64,000 bases of DNA from NCBI RefSeq assembly GCF_003437535.1, contig NZ_QSQT01000020.1, forward strand, positions 1 through 64,000, given 5' to 3'. The stretch is from Phocaeicola plebeius (GTDB lineage Bacteria > Bacteroidota > Bacteroidia > Bacteroidales > Bacteroidaceae). The position numbers were made by a program, and so were the translations under genes. Under the pieces are notes generated by a model. It was not told the origin of the DNA. It did not search any database and saw only the letters and a program-made list of their open reading frames with translations. Positions 42,651-51,313 of the stretch are shown piece by piece (position 1 is the first letter of the stretch; every line of letters begins with the position of its first letter).

Positions 42651-42686
42651 AAAAAGCTGGCAGAAAATTGCTCTGCCAGCTTTTTT
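42651..42686. terminator. Bidirectional terminator
   Basis: A perfect 14-bp stem, AAAAAGCTGGCAGA with TCTGCCAGCTTTTT, serves ndk and the convergent GH28 gene. Confidence 0.95.
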
Positions 42687-44021
42687 CTATTTTAAACGTA
42701 CACCATTTACTACCACATTCCGAAGTTGCAGTCCATGAATGTATCCCTTTTGGATAGTCCCCGATTTGCGTGCCGTAATTTCGAGATTCTCAAACAGAAA
42801 ATCCGACAGTTTATACTGTGTCTCGTCCTTCTTGACTGCAAAAAGTACATCACAGTCCAACCGAATATCACGCATGGTAACATGGCTTGAATAAGAAAAA
42901 GGAATATCTTTTCTATCTTTCAAATCAAAAAATTGTGTCCAAGGCTGGGCAAACAAGAAATTGACCACAGAGCCTGTAATATTCTCCAGTCGGATATACT
43001 CATAATTTTGCGGTGTATCCGGACGCATTTTCAACCAAAGCAAACGCTGGGCATGTTCCACCGTACAACGCCGCACCAGAACATTACGGTTATGAATGGA
43101 TTCACTTCCGCAAGTCAATGCACTGTGGCAGACCCCCCATACACAATCTTCTATGATTATGTTCAAGTTGCTCCCGTTATTTACCTTATCCTGATCTGCC
43201 CAAGGTCCTTTTCCGCCTTTCAAAGCTATTGCATCGTCATTCACCGACATATAACACCCTTTCACCAGTACATTCTTACAGACATCAATATCAATAGCAT
43301 CACTGCTCGGTGCTTTTACCGGTGAACGGGGAGCAAAAATGGAAAGATTCAGCAACTTTACATTCTCACACCGGTATAAATGGGTTGTCCAGAAGGGAGA
43401 ATTCTCCAATCTGACTCCAGACAACTGTACGTCTTTTGAATCTGCAATATATACCAGTCGCGGACGTAATTCCTCCAGATTCGTACATTGAGGATTGACC
43501 TGCCGACGCAACCAGAAAGATTTCCAGAAACGAAGTCCGTTCCCGTTTATCTTTCCTTCTCCCGAAAGTGTAAATCCGTCCACCCCTATGGCATTGACCA
43601 GGGCCGCGAAATATTTCAAGTTCTGCCCCTCCAGGCGTGTATCAATCACATCAAAATGACTGATGTCATCACTACCTTTCAACACAGCTCCTTTTTCCAG
43701 ATAAAGGTGGGTGCGAGGTTTGAAAAAAAGTGATCCTGATAAAAACGTACCTTGTGGTATACAAATTACTCCGCCTCCTTCTTGAGCTGCCTTGTCAATG
43801 ACTGCCTGAATCTGTTCCGTCTGTAACAGTGTGCTGTCATTCTGCACTCCATAATCCGTAATACGGTAAATTCCGCCCAACTCCTTTACCGGGGTCACCC
43901 GGCTGTCTGCAAACCAATCCGGTATTGGAGTACCGTCAGGAAACTTTTCCTGAGCAAATACACTTCCAGCCAGCCACAAAAAACAACATAGAAACAAATA
44001 CTTGATAGAATATTCCCTCAT
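42687..44021 (-). CDS. GH28-family polygalacturonase-like enzyme
   Basis: A 444-aa enzyme with a signal peptide (MREYSIKYLFLCCFLWLAGSVFAQ) and a right-handed parallel beta-helix. GH28 catalytic aspartates appear as SDAIDID and the NDDAIALKGG pair; the usual GHG is read here as CHSALTCGSE, a variation shared by relatives acting on rhamnogalacturonan or related chains. It should hydrolyse alpha-1,4 galacturonide links or similar bonds in pectin. It is divergent from the GH105 gene. Periplasmic or secreted, no lipobox. Confidence 0.88.
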   Translation of the reverse strand: MREYSIKYLFLCCFLWLAGSVFAQEKFPDGTPIPDWFADSRVTPVKELGGIYRITDYGVQNDSTLLQTEQIQAVIDKAAQEGGGVICIPQGTFLSGSLFFKPRTHLYLEKGAVLKGSDDISHFDVIDTRLEGQNLKYFAALVNAIGVDGFTLSGEGKINGNGLRFWKSFWLRRQVNPQCTNLEELRPRLVYIADSKDVQLSGVRLENSPFWTTHLYRCENVKLLNLSIFAPRSPVKAPSSDAIDIDVCKNVLVKGCYMSVNDDAIALKGGKGPWADQDKVNNGSNLNIIIEDCVWGVCHSALTCGSESIHNRNVLVRRCTVEHAQRLLWLKMRPDTPQNYEYIRLENITGSVVNFLFAQPWTQFFDLKDRKDIPFSYSSHVTMRDIRLDCDVLFAVKKDETQYKLSDFLFENLEITARKSGTIQKGYIHGLQLRNVVVNGVRLK

Positions 44022-44227
44022 TTTTCAAATACTTTTAAATCAAAACCATACGGAAAGCAAAATAGGAAACTTTTTCGACAAAAGGAAATAGAAAATCATG
44101 CAATAACATGTCTTTTTGTACAAAACTTCACTTGTATTCTTTAATACTTGGAGATAACTCCTGAAATCATATAACAGCGGCAATTCTTATGTACACCTTT
44201 ATACAAAAGAAAGAATGACTTGACAAA

Positions 44228-44319
44228 TTCTCTGTTTCACACTGTGGGATACAAAAACCACAGTGTGGGATACATATTTCACACTGTGAAATACATATCC
44301 CGCAGTATGAAACAGAGAA
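44228..44319. repeat. 21-bp palindromic tandem array (4 units) with flanking inverted repeat
   Basis: Units start at 44235, 44256, 44277 and 44298 with an exact 21-bp period. The third is TTTCACACTGTGAAA plus ATACATA; the others exchange TTTCAC/GTGAAA and CCCAC/GTGGG arms. The whole block is enclosed by an inverted repeat, TTCTCTGTTTCA (44228-44239) and TGAAACAGAGAA (44308-44319). The unit sequence is unrelated to the other arrays. Confidence 0.85.
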
Positions 44320-44422
44320 ATGTCCGGGAGATTTCTGAAAATATAAACCTTACTTCAGCACTTAACAAAGAGCATTAGCATGTTTTAGAGGAACAGTTAC
44401 TACATCAAGTGAAGAAATTTGA

Positions 44423-44456
44423 ATGATTTTCAATGTATTTGCATGATTTTCCATGT
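44423..44456 (+). promoter_or_regulatory. Two 14-bp direct repeats upstream of the GH105 promoter
   Basis: ATGATTTTCAATGT (44423-44436) and ATGATTTTCCATGT (44443-44456) differ at one base and are spaced 20 bp start to start. The second ends 20 bp before the -7 box, an activator position. Direct repeats at this spacing suit an AraC or hybrid two-component regulator. Confidence 0.6.
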
Positions 44457-44476
44457 GCAGATGTTAGTATATCCGC

Positions 44477-44484
44477 TACATTTG
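44477..44484 (+). promoter_or_regulatory. -7 box of the GH105 gene
   Basis: TACATTTG, an exact match, 34 bp before the ATG at 44519. Confidence 0.6.
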
Positions 44485-44518
44485 CAATTATAAATTTTAA
44501 ACCAATACCTTATTTGAT

Positions 44519-45649
44519 ATGCGAAAAATTCTTGTTGTATTATTGCTTACAATAAGTGCAGGATTTACTACTTCTTCTGCACAAAAACTACCACCACAAA
44601 AAGAAACGCTCGATGTGGTAATGAAAGTAAACAAATATTTCATGGAGAAATATGCCGATTATCGGACTCCCAGTTTCGTTCGTAATGTTACCCGCCCCAG
44701 CAATATCTGGACTCGAGGAGTGTACTATGAAGGATTAATGGCTCTATATTCCATCTATCCTCGTGCAGAATTCTACGATTATGCATACAACTGGGCTGAA
44801 TACCACGAATGGGGAATGCGAAATGGCAACACCACACGCAATGCCGACGACTATTGCTGCGGACAAACCTATATCGACCTATATAACATTTGCCCCAAAC
44901 CTGAAATGCTGAAGAACATCAAGTCGAACATGAATATGCTGGTCAATACACCGCAGGTAGGCGACTGGACATGGGTAGATGCTATTCAGATGGGAATGCC
45001 CGTACTGGCCAAAATGGGACACCTCACGGGAGAACAAAAATATTTCGACAAGATGTGGGATATGTACGAGTTCTCACGCAATCAACTCGCAGGAAAAGGA
45101 ATGTTCAATCTGGCTGACGGTCTCTGGTGGAGAGACGCTGATTTCTTGCCTCCATACAAAGAGCCCAATGGAGAAGACTGCTACTGGAGCCGGGGAAACG
45201 GATGGGCCTACGCTGCACTGGTACGCGTACTTGACGAAATTCCAGCCAATGAAAAACATCGCCAAGACTACATTAACGATTTCCTGATTATGAGCAAAGC
45301 ATTAAAAAAATGCCAGCGTACAGACGGATTCTGGAATGTAAGTCTTCATGATGCCGGAAATTACGGAGGAAAAGAAACTACAGGTACTGCCCTGTTTGTC
45401 TACGGAATGGCATGGGGAGTACGAAACGAATTACTGGATAAAGAAGAATATTTACCTGTTTTATTAAAAGGATGGAATGCCATGGTAAAGGAGGCAGTCC
45501 ACCCCAACGGTTTCCTGGGTTACGTACAAGGTACCGGGAAAGAGCCTAAAGATGGTCAGCCAGTCACATACGAAAGTGTTCCGGACTTTGAAGACTATGG
45601 AGTGGGATGCTTCCTACTGGCTGGTACGGAAGTCTACAAACTACAATGA
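44519..45649 (+). CDS. GH105-family unsaturated rhamnogalacturonyl hydrolase
   Basis: A 376-aa enzyme with a signal peptide (MRKILVVLLLTISAGFTTSSA) and an (alpha/alpha)6 barrel similar to YteR/GH88. The likely catalytic aspartate is D154 in WTWVDAIQM, and a substrate-binding aspartate pair lies at 110-111 in RNADDYCCGQ. It removes the 4,5-unsaturated uronic acid that lyases leave at the non-reducing end of pectin oligosaccharides. Together with GH28 and GH106 it marks the region as pectin/rhamnogalacturonan-related. Confidence 0.9.
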   Translation: MRKILVVLLLTISAGFTTSSAQKLPPQKETLDVVMKVNKYFMEKYADYRTPSFVRNVTRPSNIWTRGVYYEGLMALYSIYPRAEFYDYAYNWAEYHEWGMRNGNTTRNADDYCCGQTYIDLYNICPKPEMLKNIKSNMNMLVNTPQVGDWTWVDAIQMGMPVLAKMGHLTGEQKYFDKMWDMYEFSRNQLAGKGMFNLADGLWWRDADFLPPYKEPNGEDCYWSRGNGWAYAALVRVLDEIPANEKHRQDYINDFLIMSKALKKCQRTDGFWNVSLHDAGNYGGKETTGTALFVYGMAWGVRNELLDKEEYLPVLLKGWNAMVKEAVHPNGFLGYVQGTGKEPKDGQPVTYESVPDFEDYGVGCFLLAGTEVYKLQ

Positions 45650-45700
45650 TAAGAATAAGCACAATAGGTAGAAACGTTTTGCTTCTTTCCGTAAAAAGAA

Positions 45701-45733
45701 ATGGGTGTGCCTTTCGCACACCCATATTTTATT
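45701..45733. terminator. Bidirectional terminator
   Basis: A perfect 10-bp stem, ATGGGTGTGC with GCACACCCAT and loop CTTTC, with T-rich sequence after it and A-rich sequence before it. It separates GH105 from the convergent SIS gene. Confidence 0.92.
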
Positions 45734-46331
45734 TGCTTAATGCCCGGGAGCGTTCTCCCAAATAACCGCCATGATGGCGCTTGCTGTATTCTTCAATCGT
45801 AAAACCAGTCTTACGCATGGTCTCCACCACCAGAATATCTCCAATAACCGTCATCACAGTGGTAGAAGTCGTAGGAGTCATTCCCAGCAAACAAACTTCA
45901 TCGGGGTGTCCTGTAGCCAGACAAATATCAGCTGCTTCCGCCAGCGGACTATCCGGATTTCCCGTAATGACAATCTTTTTCAATTCCGGATTTAGACGTG
46001 CAGCCAGCTCAGTCAGTTCCACAATCTCTCTTGTCTTACCTGAATTGGAAATCAAGAGTAACAAGTCATTTTTTTGCAGAATACCTAAATCACCATGCTG
46101 CGCCTCACTGGGATGCAAAAACACAGAAGGGATTCCTGTAGAACAGAATGTAGTGGCAATGTTCATGGCTATCTGTCCAGCCTTACCCATACCGCTGGTT
46201 ACCAGCTTTCCGCCTTTCTCATGCACCTGTTCCACAATCAGGTTTACCGCTTTCTCATATCCGTCTGTTACCGGAATGTTCAACACGGCCTGTGCTTCAC
46301 GCTGTAATAAATCTTTTATTGATGAATTCAT
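45729..46331 (-). CDS. SIS-domain protein, D-arabinose-5-phosphate isomerase-like
   Basis: A 200-aa protein consisting only of a sugar-isomerase (SIS) domain, with SGMGKAGQIAMNIATTFCSTG, HPSEAQHGDLG and SNSGKTREI motifs. E. coli KdsD/KpsF carry a tandem CBS regulatory domain after the SIS domain; it is absent here, as in the B. fragilis relative, whose structure is known. It likely makes D-arabinose 5-phosphate, the precursor of KDO for lipopolysaccharide. It follows the LOG-family gene by 23 nt in an operon. Confidence 0.82.
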   Translation of the reverse strand: MNSSIKDLLQREAQAVLNIPVTDGYEKAVNLIVEQVHEKGGKLVTSGMGKAGQIAMNIATTFCSTGIPSVFLHPSEAQHGDLGILQKNDLLLLISNSGKTREIVELTELAARLNPELKKIVITGNPDSPLAEAADICLATGHPDEVCLLGMTPTTSTTVMTVIGDILVVETMRKTGFTIEEYSKRHHGGYLGERSRALSK

Positions 46332-46354
46332 AAGATTATGATTAAATTATAATT

Positions 46355-46888
46355 TTATTCCAATAAGCGGGTCAGTTCTTCCAATGTATTCGCCACTTCA
46401 AAATAATTTTTCAACGGACGGTGTACAAAATGCGTTTCCTCCAGCCGGTTCAAAAAAGCCAGCAGGTCATTCCAGAAACCTTCCACATTATAAAAGATGA
46501 CTTTTTTCTGATGATAGCCTATACTACATGCAGCCATCACATGAAATACCTCGTCCAGTGTACCTATTCCACCCGGCAAGGCTACCATCACGTCCGATTC
46601 CTGCAACATAATATCTTTCCGGTCGCTCAAATTCACAGAATGGAATGTCACGTCAAGCAAATCGCTGACTCTTCCGTGTTCCTCCAGCTTTGTGGGAACA
46701 ACTCCCATAATCATTGCCCCGTTCTCTGTCGCACTTCTTGCCAGGGCTTCCATCAGTCCGGTATTGGAACCACCGTAAACCAGCCACTTACGATGCTGCC
46801 CCAGCCATGCGCCCAGTTCCCGGGCTTTCTCCATAAATACAGGTTCTATCGCATCTGAGGCCGAACAAAAGACTGCAATTTTATTCAT
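46355..46888 (-). CDS. LOG/TIGR00730-family Rossmann-fold protein
   Basis: A 177-aa protein with the PGGIGTLDEVF motif (PGGxGTxxE) and the GGSNTGLMEALA nucleotide-binding loop. Family members hydrolyse nucleoside 5'-monophosphates such as cytokinin ribotides to free base; the old lysine decarboxylase label is wrong. It is cytoplasmic, first gene of a two-gene operon with the SIS protein, divergent from the M16 gene. Confidence 0.88.
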   Translation of the reverse strand: MNKIAVFCSASDAIEPVFMEKARELGAWLGQHRKWLVYGGSNTGLMEALARSATENGAMIMGVVPTKLEEHGRVSDLLDVTFHSVNLSDRKDIMLQESDVMVALPGGIGTLDEVFHVMAACSIGYHQKKVIFYNVEGFWNDLLAFLNRLEETHFVHRPLKNYFEVANTLEELTRLLE

Positions 46889-46957
46889 ATATTAGTTTTA
46901 AATATCACACACTGCAAATATCTGCATTTTTTGAAGAAAGGCAATAGGTATTTATTG

Positions 46958-46965
46958 TAAATTTG
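46958..46965 (+). promoter_or_regulatory. -7 box of the M16 peptidase gene
   Basis: TAAATTTG, an exact match, with TTGAAG at 46931 as -33 candidate. The ATG at 46963 lies in this box, so the start is ATG 46996. Confidence 0.6.
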
Positions 46966-46995
46966 CAGCGAAAAAGAAATTATACTTCTCAATAT

Positions 46996-48219
46996 ATGGC
47001 GTATTCAACTTTTACCCTCCCTAACGGCTTACGACTTATTCATACCACCAGTCCTACAAACGTGGCTTATTGTGGCTTTGCCATCGATGCCGGAACGCGC
47101 GATGAGCTTCCACAAGAACAGGGTATGGCCCATTTTGTAGAGCACCTAATTTTTAAGGGCACAGAAAAGCGAAAAGCCTGGCACATTCTCAATCGTATGG
47201 AAAATGTAGGAGGCGATTTGAATGCCTATACCAACAAGGAAGAAACCGTCATTTACAGCGCTTTTCTGAAAGAGCATTTCAACCGGGCAGCAGAACTACT
47301 GGCTGACATTGTCTTCCATAGTGTATTTCCACAGAATGAAATCGAGAAAGAAGTGGAAGTCATCATCGACGAAATCCAAAGCTATGAAGACAGTCCGTCG
47401 GAACTTATTTTTGACGACTTTGAAGAACTGATTTTCCCCAACCACCCATTAGGCCGAAACATACTTGGCAATCCGGAACTGCTGCGTCAGTTTACAAGTG
47501 AGGATGCACGGAAATTCGTACATTCACATTACCGACCGGAAAACATGATATTTTTCGTTCAAGGAGATATTCCCTTTCAGAAAGTCATCCGTACGCTTGA
47601 GAAAGTAACCTCGGATATTCCCCAATTTGAAGAGGGAAGCAAAACGCGCAAGCTACCGTCTGAATACAAACCCAGCAAACTGATTCTCCACAAGGATACC
47701 CATCAGGCACATGTCATGATTGGCGGAAGAGGATACCACGCTTACGACGAGAAGCGTACCGGACTCTATCTGCTCAACAATATTCTGGGAGGCCCTGGTA
47801 TGAACAGCCGGCTCAACATCTCTTTACGTGAAAAAAGAGGTTTGGTTTACAACGTAGAATCCAATCTGACATCCTATACGGATACGGGTACATTCTGTAT
47901 CTATTTCGGCTGTGACCTGCACGATGCCGACCACTGTATCTCACTGGTGCATAAAGAACTAAAGAAAATCCGTGAGAATGCCCTGACTGAATTGCAACTA
48001 GCTGCGGCAAAGAAACAAATCATCGGACAAATAGGGGTGGTCGGAGACAATTTTGAGAACAATGCGCTCAACATGGGAAAATGCTTTCTGCACTATCATA
48101 CTTACGAAGAAAAAGAAGAAGTCTTCAAGCGGATAGAAAGCCTCACCTCTAGCCAACTCCTTGACATAGCCAATGAAATGTTTGCCGAAGACTATCTTTC
48201 TACCCTGATTTATCAGTAA
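46996..48219 (+). CDS. M16-family zinc peptidase (insulinase type)
   Basis: From ATG 46996 the protein has 407 aa. The zinc motif HxxEH reads H46-F-V-E49-H50, and E126 in VIIDEIQSYEDSP is the third ligand. Two M16 domains follow the usual layout (C-terminal half: RTGLYLLNNILGGPGMNSRLNISLREKRGLVY). There is no signal peptide, so it is cytoplasmic; such bacterial forms act on peptides or processing targets. It stands alone with its own promoter. Confidence 0.93.
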   Translation: MAYSTFTLPNGLRLIHTTSPTNVAYCGFAIDAGTRDELPQEQGMAHFVEHLIFKGTEKRKAWHILNRMENVGGDLNAYTNKEETVIYSAFLKEHFNRAAELLADIVFHSVFPQNEIEKEVEVIIDEIQSYEDSPSELIFDDFEELIFPNHPLGRNILGNPELLRQFTSEDARKFVHSHYRPENMIFFVQGDIPFQKVIRTLEKVTSDIPQFEEGSKTRKLPSEYKPSKLILHKDTHQAHVMIGGRGYHAYDEKRTGLYLLNNILGGPGMNSRLNISLREKRGLVYNVESNLTSYTDTGTFCIYFGCDLHDADHCISLVHKELKKIRENALTELQLAAAKKQIIGQIGVVGDNFENNALNMGKCFLHYHTYEEKEEVFKRIESLTSSQLLDIANEMFAEDYLSTLIYQ

Positions 48220-48348
48220 ATTTATACCGGATAGTACACTTTTTCCGCCACTTAGTAGCAGGATACAGACATATACTCTTAAAGCTCAGTTTTTGTCTTT
48301 TCATACATTTTCAAAACTTCCTAATTTTCGAGAAAAAATAGGGGAACT

Positions 48349-48684
48349 ATGAAAAAGAATGAAATCATTAAAGACAGGTTGGAAGAATGGGTAGAAAGTA
48401 AAGGATTCTTAAACTCCAGGTTTACCATCATAGAATTATGTAAAATTATAGGAATAAACCGGACTTATCTTTCGAACTATATTAACAACACATACGGCTT
48501 AAACTTCAACTTATGGATCAATCACCTGCGCATCGAAGAAGCCAAGCAATTGATGGGCCAAACCCCTAAACGAAGTTTATCGGAAATAGCCGAACGAATA
48601 GGATTCACAGATCTGGCTCACTTCAGCAAACAATTCAAACTCCAGGAAGGAGTCTCTCCGTCTGAATGGAGAAAGAATATGTAA
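48349..48684 (+). CDS. AraC-type DNA-binding domain protein (short)
   Basis: A 111-aa protein that is only an AraC/XylS DNA-binding domain, the size of MarA or SoxS. The two helix-turn-helix units are at about 25-45 (IIELCKIIGINRTYLSNYI) and 75-100 (LSEIAERIGFTDLAHFSKQFK). There is no sensor domain, so control is probably by its own synthesis. It lies between the M16 and argS genes. Targets unknown. Confidence 0.85.
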   Translation: MKKNEIIKDRLEEWVESKGFLNSRFTIIELCKIIGINRTYLSNYINNTYGLNFNLWINHLRIEEAKQLMGQTPKRSLSEIAERIGFTDLAHFSKQFKLQEGVSPSEWRKNM

Positions 48685-48723
48685 TAATACGCAACAGAAC
48701 GGCAGGAAAAGCGTAAAAATCAC

Positions 48724-48731
48724 TATCTTTG
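48724..48731 (+). promoter_or_regulatory. -7 box of argS
   Basis: TATCTTTG, 38 bp before the argS ATG. Confidence 0.6.
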
Positions 48732-48769
48732 TACGCTTAAGATAGGATAATTACATAAACTATATACAC

Positions 48770-50587
48770 ATGAAAATAGAAGATAAACTGACCGAATCTA
48801 TCCTGAACGGTATAAAGACCTTATACAATCAGGAAGTTCCTGCCAAAATGGTTCAACTTCAGAAAACGAAAAAAGAATTTGAAGGCCACCTGACACTGGT
48901 TGTCTTTCCTTTTCTGAAAATGTCTAAGAAAGGTCCGGAACAGACTGCACAAGAAATCGGGGAATACTTGAAACAGAATGAACCGGCCATCGCAAATTAT
49001 AATGTAATCAAAGGTTTCCTGAACCTGACCATTGCATCTGACGTATGGATTGAACTGCTGAACCGCATCCATGCCGATAACCAGTGGGGCATACAAAAAG
49101 CTGACGACAATGCGCCACTTGTCATGATTGAATATTCTTCTCCTAATACCAATAAACCGCTTCACCTGGGTCACGTGCGTAACAACCTGCTGGGAAGTGC
49201 ACTGGCTAACATCATGGCAGCCAACGGCAACAAGGTGGTGAAAACCAACATCGTAAATGACCGTGGTATTCACATCTGTAAGTCTATGCTGGCCTGGTTG
49301 AAATATGGTAACGGTGAAACTCCTGAATCATCGGGCAAGAAAGGTGACCACCTGATTGGTGACTACTACGTAGCTTTCGACAAGCACTACAAAGCTGAAG
49401 TAAAAGAGCTCATGGCTCAATATCAGGCTGAAGGTATGAACGAAGAAGAAGCAAAGGCAAAAGCTGAAGCAAACTCTCCGTTGATGCTGGAAGCACGCGA
49501 AATGCTTCGCAAATGGGAAGCTAATGACCCGGAAGTACGTGCCCTCTGGAAGAAGATGAATGACTGGGTATATGCAGGTTTCGATGAAACTTACAAGATG
49601 ATGGGAGTAAGCTTCGACAAGATATACTACGAATCACAGACTTACCTTGAAGGAAAGGAAAAAGTAATGGAAGGTCTGGAAAAAGGACTGTTCTATCGCA
49701 AGGAAGACGGTTCTGTATGGGCCGACCTGACTCCGGAAGGTTTGGATCACAAATTGCTGCTCCGTGGTGACGGTACTTCTGTATACATGACACAGGACAT
49801 CGGTACTGCCAAGCTGCGCTTCCAGGATTATCCTATCAACAAGATGATTTATGTGGTAGGTAACGAACAGAACTACCACTTCCAGGTATTGTCTATCCTA
49901 CTCGACAAGCTGGGCTTCGAATGGGGTAAAGACCTTGTACACTTCTCTTACGGTATGGTGGAACTGCCAGAAGGTAAGATGAAGAGCCGCGAAGGTACAG
50001 TAGTAGATGCCGACGACCTGATGGAGGCCATGATTGAAACTGCCAAGGAAACCAGCAACGAACTGGGTAAACTGGACGGACTGACTCAGAAAGAGGCAGA
50101 CGACATCGCACGCATCGTAGGTCTGGGTGCCTTGAAATATTTCATCCTGAAAGTAGATGCCCGCAAGAACATGACCTTCAACCCGAAAGAGTCTATCGAC
50201 TTCAACGGAAACACCGGTCCGTTCATCCAATATACATACGCACGTATCCAGTCTATTCTGCGCAAGGCAACAGAAGCCGGACTCAGCATCCCGGCTGTCA
50301 TCCCAAGCGGTATTGAACTGAGTACGAAAGAAGAAGGTCTGATTCAAATGCTGGCCGACTTTACCAACGTAGTGAAACAGGCTGGAACAGATTACAACCC
50401 ATCTATCCTGGCAAACTATGCTTACGACCTGGTAAAAGAATACAACCAGTTCTATCATGACTTCAGCATCCTGCGTGAAGAAAATGAAGCCCTGAAAATA
50501 TTCCGTCTCGCTTTGAGCCAGAATGTAGGCAAAGTAGTCAAACTGGCTATGGGCTTGCTGGGTATCGAAGTACCTGAACGTATGTAA
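48770..50587 (+). CDS. argS: Arginyl-tRNA synthetase
   Basis: A 605-aa class I synthetase. It shows the N-terminal additional domain (about 1-105), the HIGH-type motif HLGHVRNN within SPNTNKPLHLGHVR, the KMSKS-like KMKSREG and the C-terminal anticodon-binding helical domain starting near 465. It charges tRNA-Arg. The gene has an exact -7 box and a strong terminator, and its codon use is fairly biased as in other translation genes. Confidence 0.97.
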   Translation: MKIEDKLTESILNGIKTLYNQEVPAKMVQLQKTKKEFEGHLTLVVFPFLKMSKKGPEQTAQEIGEYLKQNEPAIANYNVIKGFLNLTIASDVWIELLNRIHADNQWGIQKADDNAPLVMIEYSSPNTNKPLHLGHVRNNLLGSALANIMAANGNKVVKTNIVNDRGIHICKSMLAWLKYGNGETPESSGKKGDHLIGDYYVAFDKHYKAEVKELMAQYQAEGMNEEEAKAKAEANSPLMLEAREMLRKWEANDPEVRALWKKMNDWVYAGFDETYKMMGVSFDKIYYESQTYLEGKEKVMEGLEKGLFYRKEDGSVWADLTPEGLDHKLLLRGDGTSVYMTQDIGTAKLRFQDYPINKMIYVVGNEQNYHFQVLSILLDKLGFEWGKDLVHFSYGMVELPEGKMKSREGTVVDADDLMEAMIETAKETSNELGKLDGLTQKEADDIARIVGLGALKYFILKVDARKNMTFNPKESIDFNGNTGPFIQYTYARIQSILRKATEAGLSIPAVIPSGIELSTKEEGLIQMLADFTNVVKQAGTDYNPSILANYAYDLVKEYNQFYHDFSILREENEALKIFRLALSQNVGKVVKLAMGLLGIEVPERM

Positions 50588-50606
50588 TTACAATCTTGTA
50601 TATCAG

Positions 50607-50658
50607 GTGGCTGGCAAAGGAGTGGACCACACTCCTTTTGCACAGCCACTTTCTTTTT
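50607..50658 (+). terminator. Terminator of argS
   Basis: A long stem with outer GTGGCTG/CAGCCAC and inner CAAAGGAGTG/CACTCCTTTTG, then TTTCTTTTT. An in-frame ATG at 50596 would read through it into the RNase H gene and is therefore rejected as a start. Confidence 0.85.
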
Positions 50659-50670
50659 AAAGACCATCTT

Positions 50671-51297
50671 ATGGCTAAACAAAAATTCTACGTGGTCTGG
50701 AAAGGAGTGAATCCGGGTATCTATTCTTCATGGACCGACTGCCAACTGCAAATACAAGGCTATAAAGGGGCTATATATAAGTCTTTTGACTCACAGGAAG
50801 AGGCAGAACATGCCTTTGCGACTCCTGCTTATCAGTACATGAACCGCCACCGTGCATCGTCCTCAGAAAAAACCGAGGTACAACTCCCCGAGAACTTCAA
50901 CTTGAACTGCCTGGCAGTAGATGCTGCCTGTAGCGGTAACCCCGGGCCCATGGAATATCGCGGAGTGTACCTGCTGACAGGACAGGAAATCTTCCATTTC
51001 GGACCGGTTTACGGAACCAACAATATCGGAGAATTCCTGGCCATCGTTCACGGACTGGCACTTCTTAAACAAAAGAACCTGAACATGCCCATCTATTCCG
51101 ACAGCCGTAATGCCCTCTCCTGGGTGAAGCAAAAAAAATGCAAGACCAAACTGGAACGTACTGAAAAAACAGAAGCGCTCTTCCAGTTAATTGAACGGGC
51201 TGAAAAATGGCTGAAAGAAAATACTTATACCACTCCCCTGCTCAAGTGGGAGACTGACGTATGGGGAGAAGTCCCCGCTGACTTCGGACGTAAATAA
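50671..51297 (+). CDS. RNase H family protein with viroplasmin-type N-terminal domain
   Basis: From ATG 50671 the protein has 208 aa. A caulimovirus viroplasmin-type domain (about 3-50, KFYVVWKGVNPGIYSSWTDC) binds RNA-DNA hybrids in eukaryotic RNase H1. The RNase HI domain follows with catalytic acids in LAVDAACSG, NNIGEFLAIV, YSDSRNAL and the final TDVWGEVPADFG. It removes RNA from hybrids. It lies 17 nt before the membrane phosphatase-like gene. Confidence 0.9.
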   Translation: MAKQKFYVVWKGVNPGIYSSWTDCQLQIQGYKGAIYKSFDSQEEAEHAFATPAYQYMNRHRASSSEKTEVQLPENFNLNCLAVDAACSGNPGPMEYRGVYLLTGQEIFHFGPVYGTNNIGEFLAIVHGLALLKQKNLNMPIYSDSRNALSWVKQKKCKTKLERTEKTEALFQLIERAEKWLKENTYTTPLLKWETDVWGEVPADFGRK

Positions 51298-51313
51298 TCA
51301 AAAACTCAAACAG

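Larger units (their letters stand above)
44022..44518. other. Divergent intergenic region between GH28 and GH105 genes
   Basis: No gene is seen. The region holds a four-unit 21-bp palindromic array (44235-44318), two 14-bp direct repeats and the GH105 promoter. A clear GH28 promoter was not found. Confidence 0.8.

Noticed and set aside
32905..45649. A classical polysaccharide utilisation locus
   Set aside because: The pectin-type hydrolases cluster here but there is no SusC/SusD pair and the genes are interrupted by ndk, so I call it an enzyme cluster only.
50596..50670. N-terminal extension of the RNase H protein
   Set aside because: It would be translated through the argS terminator hairpin.
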